Assembly (NCBI GenBank): GCA_021209875.1 | Contig: JAGYVD010000001.1 | Location: 6,448,001-6,512,000, forward strand | Length of the DNA stretch: 64,000 bases | Direction: 5' to 3' | Source: Rosellinia necatrix | Taxonomy: Eukaryota; Ascomycota; Sordariomycetes; Xylariales; Xylariaceae | Shown here: in pieces, positions 41,742 through 52,972 of the stretch | Numbering within the stretch: position 1 is the stretch's first letter | Layout of the letters: each line of letters opens with the position of its first letter | Position numbers and translations under genes: made by a program | Notes under the pieces: generated by a model | What the model was told of the DNA's origin: nothing | Databases searched by the model: none | What the model saw: only the letters and a program-made list of their open reading frames with translations

Positions 41742-43745
41742 GGGTGACAGCAGCTACATCATTTAACCGGGTATGATTCTTAGATTCGTGGAAGGGTTGG
41801 AAGACTGGACCTGAAAATGGTACCTGCTTGATAATAATGCGCATAGAATGGCGGTTGATGGCGTGGCATCTTGGCTCACGGCTTCGACCAGGACCAGGTT
41901 TGAGGGTTTTGGCATTGAATCAATAGAATTGGGAGTAGGTCAGCGTTGGCAGCCGAGACAGTCGAGAGAACTGGAGCACCTCAGGTTGCGGTTGTGGTTC
42001 TCGGCCGAGGGCGACAAGCTCTATCTCTACGGGGTTTAGTATGTTGGGTCCAAGTGAAATCAAAGCATGGACGCGACATCCCTCGTTGGCATTGCTCCCC
42101 TACTTTCCTTCCTCGTCTTTTTTTCATCCCCTTTGTTGTGTTTTTAAAGCATGTTAATCAACTACCAAGACATGATACCACTAAACCAATTGCATACTAT
42201 ATATGAATTCAACGAATGGCCAATTTTCTTCGGAAGGGAAAACCCAGTATCAATCGTGAAATAAGAAGATATTAATAGAGAAAAAATGTGTCATAAAAAT
42301 ATAGTGGTCTAGCCTTTCCAAGTCTTCAGCATACCAAATTACTCTATTCATGATACGAGAAGCTATGTTTCTTGCTCTGGCTTTTCCAAATTTATATTCA
42401 CGTTTGACATTTCTTTACTACAAGTGCACCTAGGGGGTACTTATATGTCTATCCTCCGTGACGAAGAAGTGGAGGTAGAACTTCCGACCAGCGTGCCTAT
42501 ATTTAAAATCGATGACCGTCGTTTCGTCTGTCTGTAGTTCAAGAGGCCCTAATGAGCCGTATCGCACGCTCATACACAAACATCTAGCTGACTGTTCATA
42601 ACCATCTTGATCGATTCTCAAGCCTTACCATGTATTGTTAGGCCGACGAACGTCTATATATAAATATACTTAAAAAGCCAGATAAAAAATCTATATATAC
42701 TTGAGTTCCCTAGATAGAAATGGCGTCAGATAGTTCATAGTTTAAGGTAATTTTACACGTTGGTTGCATAAACTCCAGATGTTCTAACTAGCATTTCGCA
42801 GGTAAGAGGAGATCCCTAGACCTTAAGATCGTCCGACAGAGACCATGCGACAGGTTCTCCCAACCTCAAAGAATCCTCCTTATATAGCTCAACATGAATA
42901 ATCTCAATTTACTACAATTTGAGGTACTCTGGAACTGGATTTTCTTGGGTACGAAAACGAGCTGGGGTGTGGGATAGTGGCCCAGGGTTGTGCCATGTCT
43001 CTAGTATCTCAACTAAAGGCACCAACCAACAAGTCCCAACGAAGCTCACCACCGCGAGCGCCAGGTCCCCCTGCCGCGAAGACTGGCTCCCATTCACACT
43101 ACATCTAACCAGTATACGCCTCATAATAAAGCGATTGATCAAATACCAATAAACCTTTCCTACCCCCAACCCTAGTACACACTTTGCCTAGGCAAAGCCC
43201 ATCTCGAGGAGGGCTTGGACGAGCTTCAATTTTGCTTCTTCTCTCGTGTGAAGTCTGACATTGCTTTTTGAACTATTCGTATGCCTTTGATTTATCGAAT
43301 GAAATACCATTACGAAAAGAAACAGAGTGCAGGCACAGTTGTAAATGGAATGTAGGTGATATGGTGGCTGTAGTGTGTGTTGCTAACGTTGGGGGATATC
43401 CCCCTATTCGCCCCGTTGACGGAATGTCCTGATACACGAACCAACGAAATATCGCTACGCGCTTTCGAGAGCCAGATTCCTACACGCGAGGGCACTGAAT
43501 GGACGGACTTGGTAAATCGCCTTGGGTCTTAAAAAAAAAAAAAAAGATTAGACTTTTTTGATCAGTCGCGAGTGGGATTAGCACGGGATTTTACTACGCT
43601 CAACATGCAATATCTGACAACTCCTTCGAACAGGAGCGTCGCATTCGTCCGAGCCGTGGCTCGTCTGGTAGAATTCCTAGACTTATAGGCATGCTCCGAA
43701 ACCTGTATACAAGCGGGCCCTATCCTCATAGTTTTACTAGCATCG
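41742..43745. other. Intergenic region
   Basis: It lies downstream of both the kinase gene and the LysM gene. AT-rich DNA occurs at 42200-42760. An A run lies at 43531-43544. No gene was recognised. Confidence 0.5.
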
Positions 43746-45508
43746 TCAATACGTGCAGTCGCCGCACAAGCCGTCCCGCGTGTCCGTGCTGCGGCTACGG
43801 CTGCTACTGTTGCTGCTGCTGCTGCTGCTGCCGCCGCCAGCCGCCGCAGCGTAGAACATCGGCGACCCCCTTGCCGCGCCCACCGGCGCCGCGATGGTCG
43901 CGGCGAGGTTCGCGAATGTGCCGCCCGGGGCGCTTCAGCCGTCTTAGGTTAGGATCAACGACGTTACGATAGAGCGTGTGGGGCTTTTCAGGTCCCGGGA
44001 GGAGGAGGAGGAGGAGAAGGAGGAGGAGGAGAAGGAGGAGGAGGAGGAGGAGAAGGAGGAGGAGGAGGAGAAGGAGGAGGAGGAGGAGGAGGACTAGACT
44101 TGCCTTTTACAGACGCGCTGGGCTATCGCCACGCGCGAACAGCTGCCCTGGATGTTGGCGTTCCAGCTGAGGAATTGGATCGTGGTGATCGTGTGCGTCG
44201 AGTTCGAGTACCTCGCGGCGAGCTCGTCGCTGTTTCAGAAGGGGTTGGGTTGGGTTTTAGCACTTGTCTCCGCTTCGACTCTGGTCGCCTGGAAACGTGG
44301 AAATGCTTTCACATACCAACTTACGTCGTCCCAGACCTCGTCGATCTCGCATGGGAGGGGGAAGCAGAGTTCCCGATCGAAATAACAAGCGTGGTCCCCT
44401 GTGACAAGCCTAGCATCACCTGTTGAGATGTTATATGTATCGCAAAGATCATTGCACGTCAGCCAGTTTTTCAATGGCTCTATCAACTGACCGAGACAAG
44501 TTGCTATCACCGTTGGCGATGAACGTGTTGCCGTCGTTAAAGGTGTGGTAGCTGTCGCCGCTCCCACATATGGAGTCGAGGACGAAGTGGTGTAGGGTAG
44601 TGTTGTGGAACAGTTCTTCTGCAACAGGTCAAACTGATCGATCAGGTAATCGGTAAAGGCGCTGACCGGCGGCCAGGGGTCTAGTAGACGTTGCCGATAT
44701 AGTTTCAGAAAACATTCGTTGCAGTACTAGGCGCCAGCAGCGCAGCGGGTTAGTTTACGAACTGTTGGGCTTTCTTCCTCCCTCGAAAACACAAGGGTTT
44801 TACATGCCAAATCGTGATCGTACAGGTTCGTCATGGCCGCCATTTCGTCGGTGATGAAACCAATGTCAAAGTCTGCGTCGGCGCACTCCGGCGCTACTAC
44901 GCTGTAGTCGTCGCCGTCACTGAAGCACATGGTCGGGTCATAGCGAATATAGTCGCTTCCTTGCCATGTCTGTGATTTAAGAAAACACCATTCGGATGCG
45001 CTGTCCTCCATGCATACAAGCCCAGCGTTGTACGCAAATGTCAGCGGGAGCGCCTTCGCCTGAAAAATATCATTTCCCTGAATTATGGTCTCTTCTGCAC
45101 AGACGTCCTCGACATTACTTTGCCAGGTGCTTAGTGAAGACAGACACGTCGAGGTGCAGAGGTTGTTCACGTCGGTGGTCGTCCAGTCTTGACTTGTTCA
45201 GCTTCTGCTATTCTAGGACATCGAGGCACAACTAACTCACAGAGAGTATCTGCCCCGTTCCCCAATAGGCTGACAGTAGCCTCGTTGCAACGGACGGTCG
45301 CATTCCTGTTAGAAGGTCAGACAAAAATGAAGTAGAGTAACATGAGTTTTAGAGCCACCTACAATGCTCTAAGGCATGTCCGGCTGAGAGCGAGCCCGGC
45401 GACCAAGGCGTCCTCGTCGTAGTATCTATAGATCTCAAAATCGGCCGCAGCCTGAGAAGCCCATGTGGCGAGCAGGATAGAATAGGATTTGAATGTCGAG
45501 AGTGGCAT
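43746..45508 (-). CDS. Secreted LysM-domain protein (possible chitin-binding effector)
   Basis: Six minus-strand exons are inferred: 45508-45363, 45305-45241, 45187-44793, 44726-44317, 44229-44104 and 43932-43746 (442 aa). The start [20 protein letters not shown] is a signal peptide. A Cys-rich N-terminal region follows, then a LysM-like segment ending [13 protein letters not shown] clear LysM follows ([39 protein letters not shown]), recovered only after splicing. LysM proteins bind chitin oligomers outside the cell and can mask hyphae or block chitin perception. The gene is divergent from a GH18 chitinase, a known fungal arrangement. Two oddities: the fifth intron is read as GC-AG and contains a GGA microsatellite, and the third intron needs a weak GTGTTT donor, since the better GTAAAA donor breaks frame. 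The C-terminus stops at DGLCGDCTY, where related proteins often start another LysM. Confidence 0.72.
43997..44094 (+). repeat. GGA/AGG trinucleotide microsatellite
   Basis: About 98 bases of near-perfect GGA triplets with periodic GAA interruptions. On the minus strand it lies inside an inferred GC-AG intron of the LysM gene and gives a CTC/CTT pyrimidine tract. Confidence 0.95.
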
Positions 45509-46762
45509 TTTCTGGCCCGCCCACAATAAGAAACCGGAGATCACTGTATTATTCGCACATCCGCCTCCCACATTAAAAGTAAGAGGCAAGCGCAAATCCC
45601 AGTAAGAGCCTACTTCAACGCTAAATCAAAATTTGACCTTCACAAGTTATTTCATGAACGAACGCTCTGTCCATGGCCTCAATGTGCTATTGTGCAACTC
45701 TTCCCTATTCTCCACATATCTAATTTGTATAAAAATACTGAGGCAACACCGGACGTGCTTGTATGAACAATCGGCCCTGGCTTGGTATAGGTATACCTGA
45801 ATATATCTATACCTGTGATCTCGGTTAGGTAGTTGGTTGACACTTGCATGAGCGCTTGGTAGACCCATGATTAACTGAACCTATAATGCTAAGAAAAGCA
45901 AAGCCACTAACTACTTTCTGGCCTATACACATACCCATTATACAATCATATAGAGCTAGACGGTTACATACATACAGACAACACCTTCAAGGCCAGCGTG
46001 AGATGCGGCCCTTGGTCGGATTCGTCAGAGCTCACAGATATATGAAAATCATTAGATCACTATTTAAGTGGTCTAGGCTAGATATAGTGTAGTGGATCTT
46101 GGCTCTAGGCGACCGTTATGCTACAACTTAGTCAGAAATCGTCTAGGCAATTTTTACTCCGGGTGTTAGTGGGCAGTGTTGTTGTTGACTATGCGCTAGT
46201 TGCTAATAGCTACATGGACTGTAGACTTTTTTGTACCGCAAGTTCGAAAATGCCCTGACAGATGGGAAACCGCTGGAACGTCTGCATTAGCAACAACACT
46301 CCAGTGCTAAGCCTGTGCAGCGTGAACTAATCTGTGATGCAAGCCAGCGCATTTGAAATGTTCAACGTGTTGATTCTCTCTGTCACACCGCTTTCGCGAA
46401 TGGGGCTACAGGGAAATTTACCCTGGTGTCCGACAACGAATATCGAGGTGTTCACGTAGGCAAGGATACCTACTGGGTAAGGTTATATCATGGATAGCTG
46501 TTCCTACGTTAGAGCATAAGGCACATTGCCACCGTTAACGGTCTTAGGCGAAGTGTTTCAATCATTTCGTCAGTTAAAAGAAGCTGTCCCTATCCCGTAC
46601 TTGGGTAGTAGACACATCATTCTGTTTCTCTAGTTGAGCCGAGGCCTATTTGGGTATCAAATCAGTGCTTTCAGCCCCATATAAGCTAAAGCGACTCTAC
46701 GTTGGTTCTGTCCTGGGTCATTTATTTGGTTGATATACTGAACTTAAGCAGGCTCAATTCTA
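45509..46762. other. Divergent promoter region of LysM and chitinase genes
   Basis: This is about 1.25 kb between two divergent secreted-protein genes and should hold both promoters. No further gene was recognised. Confidence 0.5.
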
Positions 46763-49464
46763 ATGCTCATTCTAATATTTCTTCTCACTGGTTGCGGTAT
46801 TTCTCGGGCTCAACCCCGTTCTGAGAAAGACAGCTCACGGCCAACACAAGTGGGATACTCTGCTGTGCCGAGGAACTCATCTACCCCCTTGAGGGCGCTC
46901 TATCAGCCTTACTCTAGCAATATACTGGTTTTCTAAAACGACTCGATTAACTAGTTTCACTCTGACAACCCCGGCCGAAGATCTGATCAGCTGAATTCTG
47001 ATTCAACCAACAGAAGACAGTTTACCACACCGCCTGAGGATGCTTGCGCGCCTGGATTACCTTGCCAGAATGGCGCCTGTTACAGCAACACGGGTGTCTG
47101 CTCGTTCGCGCCGCCGAGCTGTGGGACCAATGTGTGTCTTTTTAACTGCGACGCAAAGGCGCCCTATAGACAGTACGCGGACAGTGACAATGCGATATGC
47201 TCCCTAAATGCGTGCTTCTCGCAGGACGGTTTTTGTAAGCCTCTCGTCCGAGAGCGCTTTCTCATAATACTACTGACCTTGTATCGGATTCCACAGGCGG
47301 AAACGTAGAGAAACCCTGTGGCACCGGGTGCCAGGAGGGATTCGGGGGATACGGACCAGTGCCCACCCCTTCATGTCCCAAAGGTAGTGACTCGGCAAAC
47401 TCTCGGCGCGTTGGATATTACGGAAGCTGGGCAAAGACACGACCATGTGACGTGGTTGAGCCCGAGGACCTCAGATTGGCGGGCCTGACACATATCAACT
47501 TTGCCTTCGTGTTCTTTGACCCGTCCTCGTTCCACATCACGCCGATGGACGCCAACTCTGCATCTCTCTTTGCACGCTTCACGGCGCTCAAACGCAAACA
47601 GCCGGGACTGCAGACATGGATCTCGGTTGGCGGCCGGTCCTTCAACGACGCAACTAATACCCCTAACACCCAGAATGGCTTCAGTGACATAGTCGCTTCC
47701 GCTGCTAACCGACGAGCGTTTATCATCTCGCTGCGTAACTTTATGCAAACATACGGCTTTGATGGCGTTGACATTGATTGGGAGTACCCGGTCGTCGACG
47801 ACCGGGGCGGCAGAGCAGCCGATTTTGACAACTTTCCAGTCTTTCTCGCCGAGTTGAGGGCCTCGTTTGGTAGTGGGTTAGGCATTAGTGTTACGCTGCC
47901 ATCGTCTTACGGGTATCTGCAACATTTTAACCTGCTGGAGATGGAGCCCAGCCTCGATTGGTTTAACGTGATCAGTTACGACATCCACGGCGTTTGGGAT
48001 TCGGCGAACAAGTTTACGGGGTCGTATATACGCCCGCACTCCAATCTAACAGAGATCGAAGACGGCCTGTCCTTGCTGTGGCGCGCCGGCGTGGACCCAT
48101 CCAAGGTCGTGTTGGGGCTCGGCTGGTATGGCCGGTCATTTACGCTCGAGGACCCGGATTGCCATGTCCCTAACGGCGTATGTCGGTTTAGTTCTGGCGG
48201 GAACGAGGGCGAGTGCTCGCGGTCCTCTGGGACGCTGACCAACGCCGAGATCAAGCGCATACTAGAGACGGGCACCGCCGTCGAGTCGTATGATGCGGAC
48301 GCCGCGGTCCGCTGGATGAGATGGGATACGAATCAGTGGGCCAGCTACGACGACGGTGTGACGATGCAGCAGAAGATAGCTAAGGCCAACAGCCTTTGCC
48401 TCGGGGGCATCATGATCGTAAGAACATAAGCCTTGGACTTACTTACACGAGCTGGCTAGTGTCTTGTGCTTGGGGGATAAAGAGGGTACAATAAGCTAAT
48501 GAACGTTCTGTTTTCGTAGTGGGCGCTGGACCAAGATAACGCGGCCGGCGAGAGCATGAACGACCTGCTTGGATTCGGCAAGGCCAACGGGGTCTCTGAA
48601 CTAGCCGCGGAGTCGTATAAAGAGCAACTAGCCAGCGCGACCATGCAACAGGCCATTGCGTCAAGCTGCTACTGGTCGTTATGCGGCGAGTCATGTACCG
48701 CGGGCTACTTCGGTGTCACCGAGGCACGCGGTCAGGTCGGCGGCATCCGGAAGAACCTCATATGCACCGGCAGCGAGCTTCAGATGCTGTGCTGCGCGTC
48801 GGGCACCGCCATGGGCACCTGCGCATGGGAGGGGTTCCGCAGCGTGGGATTCCCCTGCTCGCCTACTTGTAGCGACCCGACGGCCACCATCATCGCACGG
48901 AACAGCAACTCGTACGGGGCCAACGACGGGGATCAAGCGATCGATCTGACCTGCGCCGGTGGGTATCAGGTGTATTGCTGCACGGGTTTCATACCCTCGC
49001 CAACCATCAACCCCGGGAGCTTCGTTCTATACGATCAACATGATCGGGATATGTACTCCCCAGGCAGTCGGGACGATAACCAAGAACACGGTCTTGCCGT
49101 TCGAAAACGCGGCGGCGCTCCTCCCCTGCCCGGTTCGCTGGGCGCGCTCTGTCTAGAGGAGGTTGGCCCTCTGGTCGGTCTGGCACCCCTTACCTTCGGC
49201 CTAACGGAGGGACTCATGTGCGCGGCTACCGCTATAAATCTCGCCGCCTTCGGGTTCGAAATCACCTCGGTCCCCGTAAACTGGCACTTCGCCGGATCCC
49301 CGAGAAGGCTCAACACCGGTGCCCCTGCCACTATCGGCGGCCGGACGTCCGACGACCAGTGGCCGGTCGTCGGCTTCGGCACGACCTCGACGACGAGCTG
49401 CGACTGTGGCGTCACTTGGGCGTGCCGCAATGCCCTGGTCTGGGACGGTGTCTGCGGCAACTAG
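46763..49464 (+). CDS. GH18 chitinase with Cys-rich N-terminus (subgroup C-like)
   Basis: Firm exons are 46955-47234, 47297-48417 and 48520-49464. A likely first exon starts at 46763 with a signal peptide (MLILIFLLTGCGISRAQ), but its donor is unresolved; GTGGGA at 46849 would keep frame. The N-terminal part is Cys-rich (CAPGLPCQNGACYSNTGVC, then CGTGCQEGFGGYG, chitin-binding type 1-like). The GH18 barrel then follows: VGYYGSWAK, THINFAFVFF, SVGGRSF, the catalytic DGVDIDWEYP at 47761-47790 with its acid Glu, and a closing WALDQDN. The C-terminal 300 residues are Cys-rich without a domain I can name. The enzyme should cleave chitin outside the cell or at the wall. Pairing with a LysM gene is typical of killer-toxin-like subgroup C chitinases, although no tandem LysM is present in this chain. 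Confidence 0.88.
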
Positions 49465-50304
49465 CGTGTTGGGCAACCAATAAAGCTGCTCAACAGCCCG
49501 TTCACGCCGGGGACGGCGCGTGAAGCTCAGGTACGTGGGCTGAGCATGCACGAAGACCCAGTGCCATGTGCTGTACAGGGCGCTCGTGAGGGGCTCAGGG
49601 TTGTCTAGGGATATCTGGCATCCACATAGCACACTGTTCTTGAATTTTCATCCCAGATGAAAGGATCGCCAGCCTTCTTGGTGCCATGTGTATAAGCGGA
49701 CCAAGCAAACAAGCACCCAGGTCGCAACCGAAAACGCACTTATAAAGGATGAACATGGTAAATGTATCCGCGTAGCATTCTCTTACCTAGAAGTAAATTA
49801 ATCATGAAGATGACGCCCAGTTTAATATTTTCAACTCTTGGGGGTAGTCTTAATGACTTCAGCGTTCTTATCGTTCAACAGGCCAACGCATATTCCGTCT
49901 CCAAGCATCGGCCGACTCGTTTGCAGTTGGATATTATAACGAAACCGGCAGCAAAGAAAAGAAGAGGACGGCATGTACTTCTAATGTGCGCGGTGGGCCG
50001 CGTAGGGACTACCAATTCCCCCCTCACCGCAGATTTATCGTCCACTCGAGCCCGGCCGAGGACGGGGCCGTTGTAGAGCAGCAGGTCGTGCGTTTGGTTA
50101 GAGCTCTCCGACGATGAGCACGGGATGACGCGCCGCCCTGCACGCCACGCCCTCAGGTACCCGTCGCACGACGACCCCGGGGGCTGGCTGTCTCGGCAGA
50201 TTTCGCGCGGAATCCCGAGGGGGGCAGATTTGGTACCGTCTGGCACGCTATTGCGTCAAGCATAGAGGATAGTACAGAGCCAATGCTGCAATTTTTTCTT
50301 GATC
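49465..50304. other. Intergenic region
   Basis: Downstream of the chitinase. No gene was recognised. GC-rich DNA at 49980-50250 might be the decayed 5' part of the ankyrin remnant, but no repeat units could be read there. Confidence 0.45.
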
Positions 50305-50976
50305 ATGGCACGGGACGTCAACGATGAGCGGGAGCTACCCCACGGGACTGCCCTGCGAACGTTTCTCAAACGTTGCCGGCCGGTTTCGGGGAAGGAACGT
50401 TCTAATCGGCGGATTCGCTTCCTGCTTGAACGCGGCGCCGATGTGAACGTGAGGGCTGGGCAATATGGTTTCGCGCTGCAATCGGCGTGTGCAAACAAAC
50501 ACAGCCCCGAGCCAGGGCAGTTCCTTCTTCAAAACTGTCCTACACTGGACGTGAACGCCGTCGGTGGGATATTTGGCACGGCTTTGCAAGCGGCACCATA
50601 TTCGCACCAGATGGAATCGGTAACATCGTTGTTGGGCAAGGGTGCGGACCCTAACATCCGCGGGGGGGAGTATCGCAGCGCATTAAACGTCGCCGTATTT
50701 AGAGGCTTCTGAGATATCGTGGCGATATTACTGGATCGTGGCGCCAAATCTGATAGACAGCTGCTACTGGAGCCAGACGAGGAGTGGCTCGCGACTGTGG
50801 AGGAGGAAGGCGTCGAGGACTGGGACCCCAAGAGGGAGCTCTACAGAGAGAAATACGAGAATGAAGACGGCAAGGAGGCTGTCGAGCGTTTCAGGGTATT
50901 TTGGAGAAAGCAGCCGAGAGGCCAAGACGAAAATCGATTCTGTCTCACGGATAACTATTTCAATATTAATAGCTAA
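50305..50976 (+). pseudogene. Ankyrin-repeat protein remnant with in-frame stop
   Basis: One forward frame encodes degenerate ankyrin repeats of the type found in fungal NLR proteins: FLLERGADVNVRAGQYGFAL, then SLLGKGADPNIRGGEYRSAL. A TGA at 50710-50712 interrupts NVAVFRGF, and the same frame resumes with DIVAILLDRGA, so the stop falls inside a repeat. The downstream part ends after an acidic segment (WDPKRELYREKYENED). No NB-ARC or NACHT domain is found upstream. It is best read as the 3' fragment of a larger gene that has decayed. The stop would need one base change (for example TGG to TGA). Confidence 0.7.
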
Positions 50977-51277
50977 CAATCATACGAAATCTGCAACTAT
51001 CGTTTCGAACTCCTATTTCCTGAAACCCAACTCCGGGGCAGATCACCTGTCGCAAAGGTGAATTGGTCTTTTAGGCCAGTAAACAGATCTTCGGCGTTAT
51101 TAATCACCCTTGAATGAAATTGAGTACTTCTTGAGTAGTTCACAGGCCAATGGCAAACCGCACCTAACTCACCGCTAGGACTTTTCCCCGTGCGTCTATA
51201 ATTTTGTACCCGTCCGGCGAACAAAAAGGGCTAAGAAGGTGACAGTTTAATAGCGCTATAGTTTAAACAATAAAAGC
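50977..51277. other. Short convergent intergenic region
   Basis: About 300 bp of AT-richer DNA between the ankyrin remnant and the end of the HNH gene. Nothing was recognised. Confidence 0.5.
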
Positions 51278-52582
51278 TTATTGTCTGGGGTAGCTGGTAT
51301 GCTTGCGTGGTGTATGTGGGGGAATAGAGGTTGAGAGAGACGGTGAGCTTGTCACCAACTGAGAATCAGAATGCCCGGTGCTTCCCTCTCCGTGGGCGCC
51401 TGAGTGTTTGCATTGTCTCTTACGAGGTCGGCCTCTGTCCTCGTCCAGCAACACTCCAACATTCCTCTCATACCAGTCGTCGTCCGCGTTACTTCCGTTA
51501 TCGTCGTCATTGCCGTCATCATCATCGTCGCTCTCGTCGTCGTACTCTTGTCGGTCATCATTCGGCTTCCCGCTATCTCGCTTCCGCTTACCAGGGCTGG
51601 CACTCTTAGTGCCGCCTGCAGCATATTGCTGAGAAAGCTGCAAAGGTGAGAGCCATTCCGACCTCATCTCGTAGGCAGCAGCACCACTATCTTGGTCCTC
51701 GCCCTCCGCATCATCGCGATCCACTATGCTAAAACGGGCCACATGCCTTCGGACGGGAGATTGGGCCGTAAAAGGCCTCGCGAGCATCAGGACGGCGCGG
51801 GCGAAGCGGGCAAATAGGAACTCCGGTGCCACATCTTGAGATTGCCGCACGGTGTGGTTGTGATATGCCGACGCAAACTCCCTGGTGCTGTTCGTGGCGG
51901 CGTTGAACTGATGAACGACATAGCTGTCTCGTTTGGGCACGATGGCGAACAGGTGCGAGTTGAAGGCGTGGTGCAGGTCGTGTCGCAAGGTGGTCTTATT
52001 GGCGTCCTGGTGAACATCGTGATGGGTTCCATACCGAAACATGGCATTGATCTTGAACCATTCTTCGTCCGCCGCAGGGATCAGATGTGCTGCGTCGACG
52101 AGTCCCGCGGTCTGCGTGACGACGCACCGACGGTCGGCGGTACCGGCATCCATTACGCCTGTCGGCTTAGGCCACGTTGCGAGCGGGCTCCCATGGGGGA
52201 AGGCCCAGTCCCGGAAGCTAGGAACCACGGGGTATGGGGTCTGTTGCGCGCGCGCCGGGAAGAACCAGTATTGGGATTCGGTAAGCACGTGGTCGAGGCT
52301 CAGGTCTACACGGTGGCATCCCTTGCCGTCCGTCGCGAGGTAACCGTCGACGGCATTGTTGGCTAGGATTTGGCAAGCCAGGAGGGCTGTGCCATGGTGC
52401 ACGCCTCTGATGGGCGCGGACGAGAGATCGAGTCGCGGCAGTTTGAACAGGACATCGTGCGGGCGGGCGTATCCTGGGTGGCAAAATTGGACTTCGCCGT
52501 CGAGCGTAATCGTCGGCGGGCGCGGGGGAGGCCCATAGATTACGACGGGCACGCTGCCGTTGCGCTGGCTGGCTTCAGTCAT
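51278..52582 (-). CDS. HNH nuclease domain protein (HNH_2-like, fungal)
   Basis: A single exon of 434 aa on the minus strand. The central part (about residues 150-218) reads as an HNH_2-type nuclease domain: CVVTQTAGLVDAAHLIP holds the first His, ANKTTLRHDLHHAF holds the Asn and the Asp-His pair, and FAIVPK closes it. The N-terminal region contains LLACQILANNAVDGYL, common before the domain in fungal members. The C-terminal quarter is disordered, with an Asp-rich run (DDESDDDDDGNDDDNG) and basic clusters that may be nuclear signals (GKRKRD, RPRKRQCKH). These proteins are numerous in filamentous fungi and mostly uncharacterised; nuclease activity is inferred from the motif only. The gene sits between an ankyrin remnant and a caspase-like remnant, which suggests an accessory or allorecognition-type locus. 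Confidence 0.8.
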   Translation of the reverse strand: MTEASQRNGSVPVVIYGPPPRPPTITLDGEVQFCHPGYARPHDVLFKLPRLDLSSAPIRGVHHGTALLACQILANNAVDGYLATDGKGCHRVDLSLDHVLTESQYWFFPARAQQTPYPVVPSFRDWAFPHGSPLATWPKPTGVMDAGTADRRCVVTQTAGLVDAAHLIPAADEEWFKINAMFRYGTHHDVHQDANKTTLRHDLHHAFNSHLFAIVPKRDSYVVHQFNAATNSTREFASAYHNHTVRQSQDVAPEFLFARFARAVLMLARPFTAQSPVRRHVARFSIVDRDDAEGEDQDSGAAAYEMRSEWLSPLQLSQQYAAGGTKSASPGKRKRDSGKPNDDRQEYDDESDDDDDGNDDDNGSNADDDWYERNVGVLLDEDRGRPRKRQCKHSGAHGEGSTGHSDSQLVTSSPSLSTSIPPHTPRKHTSYPRQ

Positions 52583-52870
52583 GGCTAGATCCGGTACCTG
52601 CAGTCGTCGTCAATCGCCCTATAATGGTGTAGGGGATAGAGAGTGGTGATGATGTATATGGTTCGCGTTTGTTTAGGTGAGACCACCACAAGGGTATAAT
52701 AGGGTAGGTACTCTTTAAGCGCATTTCGCGCCATTCATCACATACATAACAGCAATGGCAGCTCTTGTATAAGGACTGCCTTTCCTCGCGCCTCGCGTGT
52801 TGAGCTTTCCCTCCATTACTTCACCCTTCCTTCCACCCTCTATGAAGGGAGTGGTTTGGTGTCTGACCAT

Positions 52871-52972
52871 CTATGCGTCTCGCACGCTGCCCTGAAGACA
52901 CCAGTCGGAGGGGTAGTAGTTGATGCCGACAATGAACGCCCAGTGGGTCAGCTTCGGGTTGTTGCCTGCCAT
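52871..52972 (-). pseudogene. Caspase-like (peptidase C14) N-terminal remnant
   Basis: A 33-codon minus-strand frame begins ATG at 52972 and ends TAG at 52873-52871. It reads MAGNNPKLTHWAFIVGINYY, followed by PSDWCLQGSVRDA. This matches the first beta strand and following loop of fungal caspase/metacaspase-like p20 domains (HWAxxIGINxY...LxGxVxD). The catalytic His and Cys regions do not follow in any frame before the HNH gene starts. It is too short for an independent function and is best read as a truncated gene start left after a deletion. Confidence 0.5.

Noticed and set aside
43620..43650. Hairpin CTCCT-TCGAAC-AGGAG, like a tRNA T-arm
   Set aside because: The loop is one base short and no acceptor, D or anticodon arms fit around it.
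43976..44170. Open frame encoding a long run of Arg on the plus strand
   Set aside because: It is only the GGA microsatellite read in the AGG frame; the opposite strand fits an intron of the LysM gene.
49875..50246. 123-codon minus-strand frame after the chitinase gene
   Set aside because: No signal peptide, domain or splice evidence; its composition looks like random GC-rich DNA.
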